From: Variovorax paradoxus
GTDB taxonomy: Bacteria > Pseudomonadota > Gammaproteobacteria > Burkholderiales > Burkholderiaceae_C
Length of the DNA stretch: 64,000 bases
Direction of reading: 5' to 3'
Assembly (NCBI RefSeq): GCF_030815975.1
Contig: NZ_JAUSXL010000002.1
Coordinates: forward strand, 4,886,501 to 4,950,500
Part shown: positions 18,012-27,247 of the stretch, piece by piece
Position numbering within the stretch: position 1 is the first letter of the stretch
How the letters are laid out: every line of letters begins with the position of its first letter
Translations under genes and position numbers: made by a program
Notes under the pieces: model-generated
Database searches by the model: none
What the model was told of the DNA's origin: nothing
What the model saw: the letters and a program-made list of their open reading frames with translations, nothing else

Positions 18012-18967
18012 GCGATTCCCGCCGCGGCGGCCTCGAGCACGTTGATCTTTCGGGGGATCAGCTTCAGGTCGAAGAAGGTGTCGGCGATCTTCTGCTGCTC
18101 GGCAAGAACGGCCCTGGTGATGGAGCCGGTGCCGTAGGCCGCGCGCGCCACCGACAGGTCGGCCACCGGCTTCGGCAAACCCCAGAGGGCGGCCAGCTCG
18201 GTGGCCAGCTCGTTCCTGTTGGCGGTGCCCCAGAGATCGATCTTGTTGATCTCCTCGATCGCGATAGCCAGCACATCGGCGTTCTTTGCCACATAGCCGA
18301 GCGACGAGAAGTAGTAGCCGCGGTTGCCCACCACGCCGGTCGCGTCGGCCAGGACGCGGGCTTCGAGCGATTTCTCGGCGGCGGCAAGGAACGGATCCCA
18401 GATCACCCATGCATCGACCGAGCCCTTCTCGAACGCGGCGCGCGCATCGGCCGGCGGCAGGAAGACGAGGTTCAGGTCGCCGTAGGCAAGGCCGTGCTTC
18501 TCGAGCAGCTTGGCGATGAAGTAGTGGACGTTCGAGCCCTTGTTGAGCGCAACCTTCTTTCCCTTCAGCTCGGCCACGGTCCTGATGGCCGAGCCCCTGG
18601 GCACCAGCACGGCTTCCGATTGGGGCCGCGGCAGTGTGGTGGCCACGTAGGCCAGCGGCGCACCGGCGGCCTGCGCGAAGATGGGCGGCGCCTCGCCCAC
18701 GTCGCCGAAGTCGATGGAGCCGACGTTCAGTGCTTCGAGCTGCACCGGACCGGCGGTGAACTCGGTCCACTTCACAGCCACGCCGAGCGGCGCCAGCCGC
18801 TTCTCGAGCGTGCCGCGGCCCTTGAGGATGCTGAGCGAACCTTTCTGGTTGCCGATGCGCAGCTGGCGCGCCGGCGCCTGGGCCAGCGCGGCGAAGGAAG
18901 GCAATGCGATGGCGGCGGCAGCGGCGCTCTGCAGCAGGCGGCGGCGCGGAATGGAGATGGAAGTCAT
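18008..18967 (-). CDS. ssuA: Sulfonate ABC transporter substrate-binding protein
   Basis: SsuA binds aliphatic sulfonates in the periplasm. The 319-residue protein starts with an RR-containing signal peptide ([13 protein letters not shown], possible Tat substrate) ending near FAALAQA. The mature part has the family blocks [23 protein letters not shown], cited here as [14 protein letters not shown], then [22 protein letters not shown] in part and WVIWDPF. Apart from the initiator there is no methionine, and there is no cysteine at all, a composition expected of a protein made in sulfur starvation. Confidence 0.95.
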   Translation of the reverse strand: MTSISIPRRRLLQSAAAAAIALPSFAALAQAPARQLRIGNQKGSLSILKGRGTLEKRLAPLGVAVKWTEFTAGPVQLEALNVGSIDFGDVGEAPPIFAQAAGAPLAYVATTLPRPQSEAVLVPRGSAIRTVAELKGKKVALNKGSNVHYFIAKLLEKHGLAYGDLNLVFLPPADARAAFEKGSVDAWVIWDPFLAAAEKSLEARVLADATGVVGNRGYYFSSLGYVAKNADVLAIAIEEINKIDLWGTANRNELATELAALWGLPKPVADLSVARAAYGTGSITRAVLAEQQKIADTFFDLKLIPRKINVLEAAAAGIA

Positions 18968-19002
18968 GAGTTCGTCCTTTTCGAATGCGAATGGAGGCAG
19001 CC

Positions 19003-19137
19003 TCAGGCCGAGATGAAGCCGACGATGAGCGCGATGGCGGTCACCACGATCGTGCTGATGGCCAGGTCTCGCAGCGCCTTCCAGATGGAGCGGGGCTGCG
19101 CGTCGAGCGCGGAGTCTTCGGTGGCAACGGGGTTCAT
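19003..19137 (-). CDS. Small single-pass membrane protein between ssuE and ssuA
   Basis: A 44-codon ORF with an ATG at 19137 encodes a polar N-terminal half (MNPVATEDSALDAQPRS) and one strongly hydrophobic helix (AISTIVVTAIALIVGFISA). This gives a clear small inner-membrane protein topology. It lies 35 bp upstream of ssuA on the same strand. It contains no cysteine and no internal methionine. No function is known to me; an accessory subunit of the sulfonate transporter or a regulator of it is conceivable. Confidence 0.65.
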   Translation of the reverse strand: MNPVATEDSALDAQPRSIWKALRDLAISTIVVTAIALIVGFISA

Positions 19138-19210
19138 GCGTGATTCCTTGTGCAAAAACTTCAGGCAAAGCTGTGCCCGCGACTGCCCAAAGCAGCCAGG
19201 GTCTTTTCTC

Positions 19211-19307
19211 TTTTCGTGAAACACTGCGGAACCGGCTCCGCCGGGCCGCTGGTGTTGCCCCCGGTAGGGGGTTGGCGTAGCGACACGAAGTGCGCGAAGA
19301 CTGGGGG
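19211..19307 (-). repeat. Dispersed ~97-bp repeat, copy 1 (inside ssu operon)
   Basis: Read on the minus strand, this segment runs from CCCCCAGTCTTCGCGCACTT to a GTGTTTCACGAAAA end. It matches 39238-39335 over nearly its whole length, including GCGCACTTCGTGTCGCT, a GGGGGCAACACCAGCGGCC core and a CCGGTTCCGC arm. It contains internal inverted repeats and no ORF. It sits between ssuE and the small membrane ORF. Confidence 0.85.
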
Positions 19308-19318
19308 GCGAGCCAGTG

Positions 19319-19903
19319 CTAAACGCTACATCGCACCTTGGAGAAAGGCACCGGCTCGAAGCCATGCGTGGCCGGCAGCTTCAGCCCTTCGGTCGCGAGC
19401 ACCTCGACGGCCTCGTTGAGCCGCTCGGCCAGGTCGGCATGCACCTGGTAGGCGTTCTCGGGCGTCAGCGCGATCTGCGAATCGGTCGCGTAGACGCCCG
19501 GCAGGATGTGGCGCGCCGAAAGCGCATGCAGCACCGGCCGCAAGGCGTAATCGAGCGCGAGCATGTGGTGCGGGCTGCCGCCGGTGGCCAGCGGCAGCAC
19601 GGTCTTGCCCTTGAGCGCGTTCTGCGCCAGCAGATCGAGAAAAACCTTCAGCACGCCGCTGTAGGCGGCCTTGTAGACCGGCGTAGCCACCACGACCACA
19701 CGTGCATGCGCCACCTGCGCAATCGCACGCTCGATGGCCGGATGGTTCCAGTCGGCCAGGAGCAGCGCCTGGGCCGGCAGGTCGCGGATCGCGAGCCGCT
19801 CGATGTGCGCATGGCGGCCGGCCAGCCGCTCGCCCACGGCCTCGAGCAAGGCGGTGGAGCGCGATGGCGCCGAAGGGCTGCCGGCAATCAGAAGAACGGA
19901 CAC
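19319..19903 (-). CDS. ssuE: NADPH-dependent FMN reductase SsuE
   Basis: SsuE supplies FMNH2 to the SsuD monooxygenase. The 194-residue flavodoxin-like protein begins MSVLLIAGSPSAPSRSTALL and has VVVVATPVYKAAYSGVLKVFLD in the flavin-site position, cited here as VVATPVYKAAYSGVLK. The family block ATGGSPHHMLALDYALRPVL is characteristic of SsuE. It is preceded by sbp2 with a 45-bp gap and is followed by a dispersed repeat. Confidence 0.95.
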   Translation of the reverse strand: MSVLLIAGSPSAPSRSTALLEAVGERLAGRHAHIERLAIRDLPAQALLLADWNHPAIERAIAQVAHARVVVVATPVYKAAYSGVLKVFLDLLAQNALKGKTVLPLATGGSPHHMLALDYALRPVLHALSARHILPGVYATDSQIALTPENAYQVHADLAERLNEAVEVLATEGLKLPATHGFEPVPFSKVRCSV

Positions 19904-19948
19904 GGGAGGCTTTCGGTTTTTTTCGGGATCTTCGGAGCTCGAGGCGGG

Positions 19949-20989
19949 TCAGCGCTGCTTTGCCGTGTAGATCTGGTCGAAGGAGGCGCCGTCCGCGAAG
20001 TGGTCCTTGTCCGCCTTCGCCCAGCCGCCGAAGGCCTGGTCGATGGTCACCAGCGTGAGCTTGGGAAACTGCTTGTCGTACTTGGCCTTGGCCTTCTCCG
20101 AGGTCGGGCGGTAGAAGTTGCGGCCCGCAATGTCCTGGCCTTCGTCCGAATACAGGTACTTGAGGTATTCCTCGGCCACCGCGCGGGTGCCCTTCTTGTC
20201 GACCACCTTGTCGACCACCGCCACTGTGGGTTCGGCCAGGATGGAAATCGACGGCACCACGATCTCGAATTTGTCGGGGCCGAATTCCTTCAGCGCCAGG
20301 AAGGCTTCGTTCTCCCAGGCCAGCAGCACGTCGCCCACGCCGCGCTGCACGAAGGTGATGGTCGAGCCGCGCGCGCCGGTGTCGAGAACGGGCACGTTCT
20401 TGAACAGGCTGCCGATGTATTCCTTGGCCTTGGCGTCGCTGCCGTACTTGCGCTTGGCGAATTCCCAGGCGGCCAGGTAGTTCCAGCGCGCGCCGCCGGA
20501 GGTCTTGGGGTTGGGCGTGATCACCTGCACGCCGGGCTTGACGAGGTCGTCCCAGTCCTTCAGGCCCTTGGGGTTGCCCTTCTTCACCAGGAACACGATG
20601 GTCGAGGTGTAGGGCGCGGAGTTTTGCGGCAGGCGCTTCTGCCAGCCGGCCTTGACGGCCCCGCCGTGCGTGACCAGCGCGTCGATGTCGCCGCCGAGCG
20701 CCAGGGTGGCGACGTCGGCGTCGATGCCGTCGATGATCGAGCGGGCCTGCTTGCCCGAACCGCCGTGCGACTGCTTGATCGTCACGTCCTGGCCGGTCTT
20801 GCCTTTCCAGTATTTGGCAAACGCGCGGTTGTAGTCGACGTAGAGCTCGCGCGTCGGGTCGTACGACACGTTCAGCAGCGTGACGGGAGCCGCGCCCTGC
20901 TGCGCGAACGACGGCAACGCCGTCAGGGCCATGGCACCGGCCACGCCGGCACCCAGGGAAAGCTTGATAAAGTCGCGGCGAAGGCTCAT
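19949..20989 (-). CDS. Sulfate-binding protein, second copy (sulfur-free mature chain)
   Basis: A second Sbp-type protein (346 residues) heads the sulfonate operon. It has a signal peptide with RRDF near the N-terminus and ending PSFAQQ. The mature chain has [31 protein letters not shown] and [13 protein letters not shown], as in the first Sbp. The two methionines of mature Sbp (VVTMNTS and TSTMLF) are replaced here (VATLALG and TSTIVF), leaving no sulfur amino acid after processing. No permease genes of its own are adjacent, so it may feed the CysTWA channel. ATG 20989 was chosen; an upstream ATG adds 18 residues. Confidence 0.93.
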   Translation of the reverse strand: MSLRRDFIKLSLGAGVAGAMALTALPSFAQQGAAPVTLLNVSYDPTRELYVDYNRAFAKYWKGKTGQDVTIKQSHGGSGKQARSIIDGIDADVATLALGGDIDALVTHGGAVKAGWQKRLPQNSAPYTSTIVFLVKKGNPKGLKDWDDLVKPGVQVITPNPKTSGGARWNYLAAWEFAKRKYGSDAKAKEYIGSLFKNVPVLDTGARGSTITFVQRGVGDVLLAWENEAFLALKEFGPDKFEIVVPSISILAEPTVAVVDKVVDKKGTRAVAEEYLKYLYSDEGQDIAGRNFYRPTSEKAKAKYDKQFPKLTLVTIDQAFGGWAKADKDHFADGASFDQIYTAKQR

Positions 20990-21024
20990 GGTGTCTTGCT
21001 CAAAAAGGCATATCAATGAAGCTG

Positions 21025-21039
21025 CGTATTCTGAATACG
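21025..21039. promoter_or_regulatory. Palindromic operator candidate upstream of sbp2 (CysB-like)
   Basis: CGTATTCTGAATACG is a perfect 7-1-7 palindrome 36 bp upstream of the sbp2 start. It matches 12 of 15 positions of the palindrome upstream of cysI at 42823-42837 when that one is read on the other strand. The shared motif suggests one sulfur regulator, probably CysB or a paralogue, which is an inference. Confidence 0.5.
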
Positions 21040-21126
21040 ACATATAGAAACTGGAACAACCAAGTTCTCAGTTCTAAATAGCCAAATCAACTAAGCAACC
21101 GCTTTCCCCACCAGAGGCAATCAAAA

Positions 21127-21408
21127 ATGGCACGCATGGTTCAGTGCATCAAGCTCGGCAAAGAGGCCGAAGGGCTCGACTTCCCGCCCTATCCGGGGGA
21201 ACTGGGCAAGCGCCTGTGGGAAAACGTCAGCAAGGAAGCCTGGGCCGCCTGGCTCAAGCAGCAGACCATGCTGGTCAACGAAAACCGGCTGAATCTGGCC
21301 GATCTGCGCGCCCGCCAATACCTTGCCCGCCAGATGGAAAAGCATTTCTTCGGCGAAGGCGCCGACGTGGCCCAGGGTTACGTGCCTCCTCCTCCCCCCT
21401 CGAACTGA
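21127..21408 (+). CDS. yggX: Fe(2+)-trafficking protein YggX
   Basis: YggX protects iron-sulfur proteins from oxidative damage and is linked to iron handling. The 93-residue protein begins [21 protein letters not shown] with the conserved cysteine in VQCIKL. It has [16 protein letters not shown] and ends in a proline tail. It is divergent from sbp2 across a 137-bp region and is followed after 7 bp by mnmC. Confidence 0.96.
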   Translation: MARMVQCIKLGKEAEGLDFPPYPGELGKRLWENVSKEAWAAWLKQQTMLVNENRLNLADLRARQYLARQMEKHFFGEGADVAQGYVPPPPPSN

Positions 21409-21415
21409 GCCCGCC

Positions 21416-23272
21416 TTGGCCGCCGAGCCCGTCGCCTGGCGCGCCGACGGCGTGCCGCACAGCGAGCGCTTCGACGACATCTATCACACCGTAACCGGGG
21501 CGCTGGCGCAGTCGCGCCACGTGTTCCTGGGCGGCTGTGGCCTGCCTGAAGCCTGGTCCGGACGGCCGCATTGGCGGATTCTCGAAACCGGATTCGGGCT
21601 GGGCCTCAATTTCCTGACAACCTGGCAAGCGTGGCGTGCGGACGCGAACCGGCCGCGGATGCTGCACTTCGTCGCCATCGAGGCGCATCCGGTCGGGCCC
21701 GAAGACCTGCTGCGCGCCGCCGGGGCCTACCCGGAGCTGATGCCGCTGGCCAGGGAACTGGCCGCGCAGTGGCACGGGCTGCTGCCGGGCTTTCATCGCC
21801 TGGCCTTCGACGCGGGCCGCGTGCTGCTCACGCTGTGCATCGGCGACGTGCAGCCAATGCTGCGCGCGCAGCGCTTCGAGGCCGACAGCATCTTTCTCGA
21901 CGGTTTCAGCCCGCAGCAGAACCCGGCCATGTGGTCGCCCGACACGCTGAAGGCCGTGTCGCGCTTTGCGCGCCAGGGCACCGGCCTGGCCACCTGGACC
22001 TATGCCCGTGCGGTGCGCGATGCGCTCTCGCAGAACGGCTTCCAGCTCCAAAGGCGCCAGGGCCTGCCGCCCAAGCGCGACTGCCTGAACGGCGTGTTCG
22101 CGCCGGCCTGGACGGTTCGGCGCCGCGGCCCCGCGCCGGAGCGGATCGAAACCCCGGGCCGCTGCGCCGTGATCGGCGCCGGGCTGGCCGGCGCGGCGGT
22201 GGCCGCCAGCCTGGCGCGCCGCGGATGGCAGGTCATGGTGCTCGATGCGGCCGACCGCCCGGCCGCCGGCGCTTCCGGCCTGCCGGTCGGCGTGATGGCG
22301 CCGCACGTCTCGCCCGACGACGCCCTGCTGTCGCGGCTCACGCGCGCCGGTATTCGCGCGACCTGGCACGAACTGCAACGCCTGCTGGAGCAAGGCCGCG
22401 ACTGGCGCGCCAGCGGCGTGCTGGAGCGCCGGCCCGACGGCGACACGCGCGTTCCCGCCGGGTGGAGCGATGGCGGCCCCAATGAATCGTGGCCTGCAAG
22501 CGCCGCGCAGCTGGCGCAAGCCGGCTTGCCGGCCGATGCGCCCGCCCTCTGGCATGCGCGCGCGGGCTGGGTTCGCCCGCAACGGCTGATCACCGCCTGG
22601 CTGCGCGGGCCGGGCATCGAATTCCGCGGCAGCGCGCGGATGGCACGCATGGCGCGCAGTGCCGGCGCATGGCAGCTGTTCGATGCAGCGGACCGGCTGC
22701 TGGCCGAGGCGGAGCGCGTGGTGGTCGCCGCGGGCTTCGAGTCTGGCCGCTTCGCTCCGGGGCTTCCGCTGCAGCCCGTGCGCGGCCAGGTCATGTGGGG
22801 TTCCATGACGGCCGATCCCGGGCTTCCGGCGGCCCCCATCAATGGTGACGGCCACCTGATCGCGCATGTCCCGGCCGATGATGGCAGCCACCTCTGGCTG
22901 GCCGGCGCCACCTTCGACCGCGACAGCACCGAGCTCGAACCGAACGACGCCGATGCCGCCGCCAACCGCGAGCGCCTGCAGCGCCTGCACCCCGGCGCAG
23001 CCGCCGCACTGGCCGCGAGTTTCGACCGCGGCGAGGCCCACGCCTGGGTCGGCGTGCGCTGCGCGTCGGGCGACCGCCGGCCGCTGGTCGGTCCGCTCGA
23101 TGCCGATGCGGTCGGTGCGTCCAGCCTCTGGGCGTGCACCGCGCTGGGCTCGCGCGGCCTGAGCTTCGCGGCCCTGTGCGCGGAGCTGCTGGCCGCGCAA
23201 TGGCACGGCGAGCCGCTGCCGTTGCCCGCCAACCTGGCCAAGGCGCTCGCAACGCAGCGCACCCAGGCGTAG
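21416..23272 (+). CDS. mnmC: Bifunctional tRNA mnm5s2U biosynthesis protein MnmC
   Basis: MnmC completes mnm5s2U at the wobble base of several tRNAs. The N-terminal half (about residues 1-235) is a methyltransferase with ILETGFGLGLNFL and FLDGFSPQQNPAMW. The C-terminal half is an FAD oxidoreductase starting at CAVIGAGLAGAAVAASLARRG that removes the carboxymethyl group. A TTG at 21416 was chosen as start because it gives the usual N-terminus (AAEPVAWRADGVPHSERFDD) and 618 residues. The open frame upstream overlaps yggX. Confidence 0.93.
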   Translation: MAAEPVAWRADGVPHSERFDDIYHTVTGALAQSRHVFLGGCGLPEAWSGRPHWRILETGFGLGLNFLTTWQAWRADANRPRMLHFVAIEAHPVGPEDLLRAAGAYPELMPLARELAAQWHGLLPGFHRLAFDAGRVLLTLCIGDVQPMLRAQRFEADSIFLDGFSPQQNPAMWSPDTLKAVSRFARQGTGLATWTYARAVRDALSQNGFQLQRRQGLPPKRDCLNGVFAPAWTVRRRGPAPERIETPGRCAVIGAGLAGAAVAASLARRGWQVMVLDAADRPAAGASGLPVGVMAPHVSPDDALLSRLTRAGIRATWHELQRLLEQGRDWRASGVLERRPDGDTRVPAGWSDGGPNESWPASAAQLAQAGLPADAPALWHARAGWVRPQRLITAWLRGPGIEFRGSARMARMARSAGAWQLFDAADRLLAEAERVVVAAGFESGRFAPGLPLQPVRGQVMWGSMTADPGLPAAPINGDGHLIAHVPADDGSHLWLAGATFDRDSTELEPNDADAAANRERLQRLHPGAAAALAASFDRGEAHAWVGVRCASGDRRPLVGPLDADAVGASSLWACTALGSRGLSFAALCAELLAAQWHGEPLPLPANLAKALATQRTQA

Positions 23273-23305
23273 GCGCCAGCCCGCCAAGGCCCGAGAATGC
23301 ATCGC

Positions 23306-24205
23306 ATGGCCATCCAATACGACATCATCCACACCACCGTCTACCGCTACAAAAAGCCGGTCACCTTTGGCCTGCACCGGGTGATGTTCCGCCCGCGCGA
23401 CAGCCATGACCTGCGTGTGCTGGCCACCGACCTGCAGGTGAGCCCCCAGTCGTTCACGCGGCTGATCCAGGACCCGCATTCGAACTCGGTCGCGCTGGTG
23501 CAGCCCATGGGCGAGGCCACCGAGCTGCGCATCGTGTGCTCCTTCACCATCGAGCACGTGCCGGCGCAGCAGGACCAGCTCGCGCTCGATCCGGCCGCCG
23601 AGTTTCTGCCCTTCGCCTATTCGGTGCAGGAGCGCCTCGATCTCGAGCACTACCTGCGTCCGCACCACGACGACGATGCCAGCGGCACGCTGATCCGCTG
23701 GGCCCACCAGTTCCTGCACACCGACCAGCCCAACAGCACGCGCGAAGTGCTCGCGCGCATGAACGCGCACATCGGCCAGAGCCTCGAATACCGGGCGCGC
23801 GACGAAGAAGGCACGCAGACGCCGCTGCAGACGCTGGCGCTCGGCAGCGGCAGCTGCCGCGACTACGCGCTGCTGATGATGGAAGCCGCGCGGCGCCTGG
23901 GCATCGCCACGCGCTTCGTCTCGGGCTACCTGTACGACGCCGCGCTCGACCGCGCGGCCCAGGCACCCGGCGAATCGATGACCGGCGCCGGCACCACGCA
24001 CGCCTGGCTGCAGGCCTACCTGCCGGGCATCGGCTGGCTCGCCTTCGACCCGACCAACAACCTCATGGGCAGCGGCCAGCTGATCCGCGTCGGCGTCACG
24101 CGCGACCCGGCGCAGGCCGCGCCGATCTCGGGCAGCTGGTATGGCGATGCCGAGGCCTACGAGGGCCTCGAAGCCACGGTGGTGGTGACGCGCCGCAAGG
24201 ACTGA
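23306..24205 (+). CDS. Transglutaminase-like cysteine peptidase family protein
   Basis: The 299-residue protein has an N-terminal bacterial transglutaminase-associated domain and a transglutaminase core. The triad is visible: Cys184 in SGSCRDYA, histidine in TTHAWLQAYLP and aspartate in AFDPTNN. Such proteins are usually cytoplasmic and of unknown substrate, often next to alpha-E or circularly permuted ATP-grasp genes, which are not present here. ATG 23306 was preferred; one at 23297 adds three residues. Confidence 0.9.
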   Translation: MAIQYDIIHTTVYRYKKPVTFGLHRVMFRPRDSHDLRVLATDLQVSPQSFTRLIQDPHSNSVALVQPMGEATELRIVCSFTIEHVPAQQDQLALDPAAEFLPFAYSVQERLDLEHYLRPHHDDDASGTLIRWAHQFLHTDQPNSTREVLARMNAHIGQSLEYRARDEEGTQTPLQTLALGSGSCRDYALLMMEAARRLGIATRFVSGYLYDAALDRAAQAPGESMTGAGTTHAWLQAYLPGIGWLAFDPTNNLMGSGQLIRVGVTRDPAQAAPISGSWYGDAEAYEGLEATVVVTRRKD

Positions 24206-24389
24206 TGCGCCGCACCCAGGTGTCGCGCAGGAGATAGCAGCTACGGGAAAGCCCGGGCCGACGCGCCCGGCAACGCTCCTACGCTCCGCCGCCGGTTCAG
24301 TGAAATAGCACGGTCGTTCTCTACGGGCCGGCCAGGCTGCGCTGCGCCGGGCTTCTTCCCAACAACACAAGAACGGAGAGAGACATCCC

Positions 24390-25895
24390 ATGCATTCCAC
24401 GCGCCTGACATTTCTTGCCCTTGCAGCCAGCCTTGCCGTCGCATCCTGCGGCGGGGGCGGAGGCAACGGTTTTGCCTTCACGCCACTGGCGCCGGCTCCG
24501 GCACCCGCGCCGCCGGCGCCGCCTCCTCCTCCCCCTGCGCCGCCCGAAGAGACGCGCCTGCAGGACAGCCGCAATTCCTTCGCACCCGCCGACCCGGCGG
24601 CCACCACCTTCGCAGCGCTCGCGGCCGATGCGGGCGACACCATCGACAACACCACCACCAGCCGTTGGGCCGGCATGCTCGGCGGCGCGCAGTACCGCAT
24701 CGAGGTGCCCGCCAACTGGAACGGCAAGCTCGTGATGTACGCCCACGGCTATGCCGGCGAGAGCAACCTGCTGGTCGTGAACAACCCTTCCATCCGCCGC
24801 TTCCTGATCCAGAACGGCTACGCCTGGGCCGCATCGAGCTACAGCAAGAATTTCTACGACGTGCGCGCAGGCGTGGAAGACACCAACGCGCTGGCCCTGC
24901 AGTTCAACGCCGTCGCCAAGGCCAGCGGCCGCGAGCTCGCGGCGCCATCGAAGATCTACATCACGGGCCATTCGATGGGCGGCCACATCACGGCGGCGGC
25001 CATCGAGGACGAGGCCTACGCCACCGCCAACCACAAGGTGAAGTACCACGGCGCGGTGCCGATGTGCGGCGTGACGGGCGACACCGAGCTGTTCGACTAC
25101 TTCGCTGGCGCGCAGGTTGCCGCGCAGGCGCTCGCGGGACTACCGAAGTACCCGACCGTGAACTGGTCGGACATCAAGGCGCAGGTCACGGGCACGCTGT
25201 ACACCGCCTTCCCGGGCACGCCCACGGCCACCGGCCTGAAGTTCGGCTCGGTGGTGAAGAACCTCACGGGCGGCGAGCGGCCCATGTTCGACCTCGGCTT
25301 CACGCAGGGCGGCTCGTTCGCGGCGGTGTGGGGCGTGTTCGGCAGCGACGGCACGGTCAACGGCATCCTGAACAGGAGCACGCTCGACACCAACCGCTTC
25401 ACCTACACCATCGACGGCGACGTGCCGGGAACCACGGCACTGAACGCCGCAACGCTCAAGCTCAGCGCGGCGGCCGACGCCAACCGCCTGCGCACCGATG
25501 GCCTGCGCTGGATCCCCAAGGCGAATGGCGAGTTCAAGATTCCGGTGGTCACGCTGCACACGCTGGGCGACCTCTACGTGCCCTTCAGCATGGAGCAGAT
25601 CTACAACCAGCGCGTGGCGGTCAAGGGCAACAGCGGCTGGCTGGTGCAGCGCGCGGTGCGCGGCATCTCGCATTGCGACTTCACGATCGCCGAGCAGGTC
25701 GAAGCCTTCGACGCGATGGTCAAGTGGGAGCGCGACGGCGTGAAGCCGGCCGGCGACGACGTGATCACCGCGGCCACGGTGGCCGACCCGGCCTATGGCT
25801 GCACATTCACGCGCCCGCTCGGCGCGGTGGATGAAAGCAGCACCAGCAAGGCGACGCGTCCGGGCGCGGCGGCCGCACGCCCCTGCCCGCCGTGA
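24390..25895 (+). CDS. Secreted alpha/beta hydrolase lipoprotein
   Basis: The 501-residue protein has a lipoprotein signal with lipobox VASC followed by a glycine run, then a proline/alanine linker (residues about 32-52). The catalytic domain carries a GHSMGG nucleophile elbow (Ser195), an aspartate candidate in LHTLGDLYVPF and a histidine candidate in ISHCDF. These mark a serine esterase or peptidase anchored to the cell envelope. The substrate is unknown. It is monocistronic. Confidence 0.85.
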   Translation: MHSTRLTFLALAASLAVASCGGGGGNGFAFTPLAPAPAPAPPAPPPPPPAPPEETRLQDSRNSFAPADPAATTFAALAADAGDTIDNTTTSRWAGMLGGAQYRIEVPANWNGKLVMYAHGYAGESNLLVVNNPSIRRFLIQNGYAWAASSYSKNFYDVRAGVEDTNALALQFNAVAKASGRELAAPSKIYITGHSMGGHITAAAIEDEAYATANHKVKYHGAVPMCGVTGDTELFDYFAGAQVAAQALAGLPKYPTVNWSDIKAQVTGTLYTAFPGTPTATGLKFGSVVKNLTGGERPMFDLGFTQGGSFAAVWGVFGSDGTVNGILNRSTLDTNRFTYTIDGDVPGTTALNAATLKLSAAADANRLRTDGLRWIPKANGEFKIPVVTLHTLGDLYVPFSMEQIYNQRVAVKGNSGWLVQRAVRGISHCDFTIAEQVEAFDAMVKWERDGVKPAGDDVITAATVADPAYGCTFTRPLGAVDESSTSKATRPGAAAARPCPP

Positions 25896-25984
25896 ACCGC
25901 GTGACCGGCATGTGGATCGGCAGGCGGTCGGCGGCCGCGCTGTAGCATCGCCTCCACCCATAGGCAACCCACGAGCGCTGCACG

Positions 25985-26473
25985 ATGCCCGCGACATTCA
26001 AGATCTCCGAAGACGACTACGTCGATGCCATGAAGCTCTACGCGCGGTTGCCGCGCCTGGCGCAATGGATCCTGGCCGCCGCTGCCGTGCTGCTCGTGCT
26101 GGCGGCGGTCTTCGGCACGCGGCAGGTCCAGGCGAGCGCACTGGGCGGGCTGGTCGGCGGCGCGAGCGTTCTGCTGGCCATGCGCTTCGTGCTCATGCCG
26201 ATGACGGCCCGCCGGCACTACCGCAAGTACAAGGCGATCCGGGAAGAGTTTTCGGCGGAGCTGCTCGACGACGCACTGCGCCTTCGCGCCCCGCACGGCG
26301 AGAGCCGGATCGTCTGGGCGAACGTGCTCAAGTGGCGCCAGGACGATCGCTTCGTGCTGCTCTACCTGATGCCGCGCCTCTTCCATGCGCTGCCCAAGTC
26401 GGTGGGCGCGCAGGGCTTCGACCTGCCAGGACTCATCGAACGGCTGAACCGGCACGTCGGCCCCGAACATTGA
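25985..26473 (+). CDS. YcxB-like membrane protein
   Basis: The 162-residue protein has two adjacent hydrophobic segments (about residues 27-45 and 50-70). These are followed by a soluble domain with the YcxB-like pattern IVWANVLKWRQDDRFVLLYLM, cited here as WANVLKWRQDDRFVLLYL. The function of this family is unknown. It lies 89 bp after the lipoprotein gene and 69 bp before msrA, on the same strand. Confidence 0.75.
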   Translation: MPATFKISEDDYVDAMKLYARLPRLAQWILAAAAVLLVLAAVFGTRQVQASALGGLVGGASVLLAMRFVLMPMTARRHYRKYKAIREEFSAELLDDALRLRAPHGESRIVWANVLKWRQDDRFVLLYLMPRLFHALPKSVGAQGFDLPGLIERLNRHVGPEH

Positions 26474-26542
26474 CGGCCGCTGGAATCAGCGGCAATGTCG
26501 CTCCCATTGGCCAGGCACCCAAGGCTCCTTCAAGGACAGCAC

Positions 26543-27244
26543 ATGAGATTCCCCGCACTCACCGCCGGCATGCTCGCTGCCGCGGCGCTGGCCTGGCATG
26601 CCGCACCTTCGTCCGCAGAGCCGGCCCGGCGCGTGCCGGCGCCAGCGGCCGACCTGCCGGCCTCGCCCACCACGAAATACGACGTCGCCGTGTTCGCCGG
26701 CGGTTGCTTCTGGGGCGTGCAAGGCGTGTTCCAGCGCGTCAGGGGCGTGAACAACGCCGTGTCCGGCTATGCCGGCGGCCAAGCGAAGACGGCGCGCTAT
26801 GAGGACGTGGGTTCAGGCCGCACCGGCCATGCCGAATCGGTGCGCATCACCTACGACCCGCGGCAGATCAGCTACGGCAAGCTGCTGCAGATCTATTTCT
26901 CGGTGGCGCACGACCCGACCCAGCTGAACCGGCAGGGGCCGGACACAGGCCCTCAATACCGCTCCACCGTGTTTGCCGAGAACGCCGAGCAGGCCCACAT
27001 CGCGAAGGCATACATCGTGCAGCTGAACCAGGCCAGGACCTTCGGCAAGCCACTGGCGACCACCATCGAAATGGCGAAGCCGTTTTATGCGGCCGAGTCC
27101 TATCACCAGGACTTCCTCACCCGCCATCCAGGCAACGAGTACATCGTATTCAACGACCTGCCGAAGATCGAAGACTTGAGGAAGCTGTTTCCGGAGAGCT
27201 ACCGCTCGAAGCCCGTGCTGGTGAATGCGGCGAAGGGCGGCTGA
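26543..27244 (+). CDS. msrA: Peptide methionine sulfoxide reductase A, exported
   Basis: MsrA reduces the S-epimer of methionine sulfoxide. The catalytic cysteine is Cys55 in FAGGCFWGVQ, with the family blocks GYAGG, HAESVRITYDP and YHQDFL. An N-terminal signal peptide (LTAGMLAAAALAWHA) predicts export, unlike the common cytoplasmic form. ATG 26543 follows an AAGGA ribosome-binding site; an upstream start at 26495 adds 16 residues. It ends 3 bp from the convergent aldolase gene. Confidence 0.95.
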   Translation: MRFPALTAGMLAAAALAWHAAPSSAEPARRVPAPAADLPASPTTKYDVAVFAGGCFWGVQGVFQRVRGVNNAVSGYAGGQAKTARYEDVGSGRTGHAESVRITYDPRQISYGKLLQIYFSVAHDPTQLNRQGPDTGPQYRSTVFAENAEQAHIAKAYIVQLNQARTFGKPLATTIEMAKPFYAAESYHQDFLTRHPGNEYIVFNDLPKIEDLRKLFPESYRSKPVLVNAAKGG

Positions 27245-27247
27245 AGC

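Noticed and set aside
21275..24727. Very long minus-strand open frame opposite mnmC and the transglutaminase gene
   Set aside because: It is a shadow in GC-rich DNA; the plus-strand genes have clear family motifs and the antisense translation has none.
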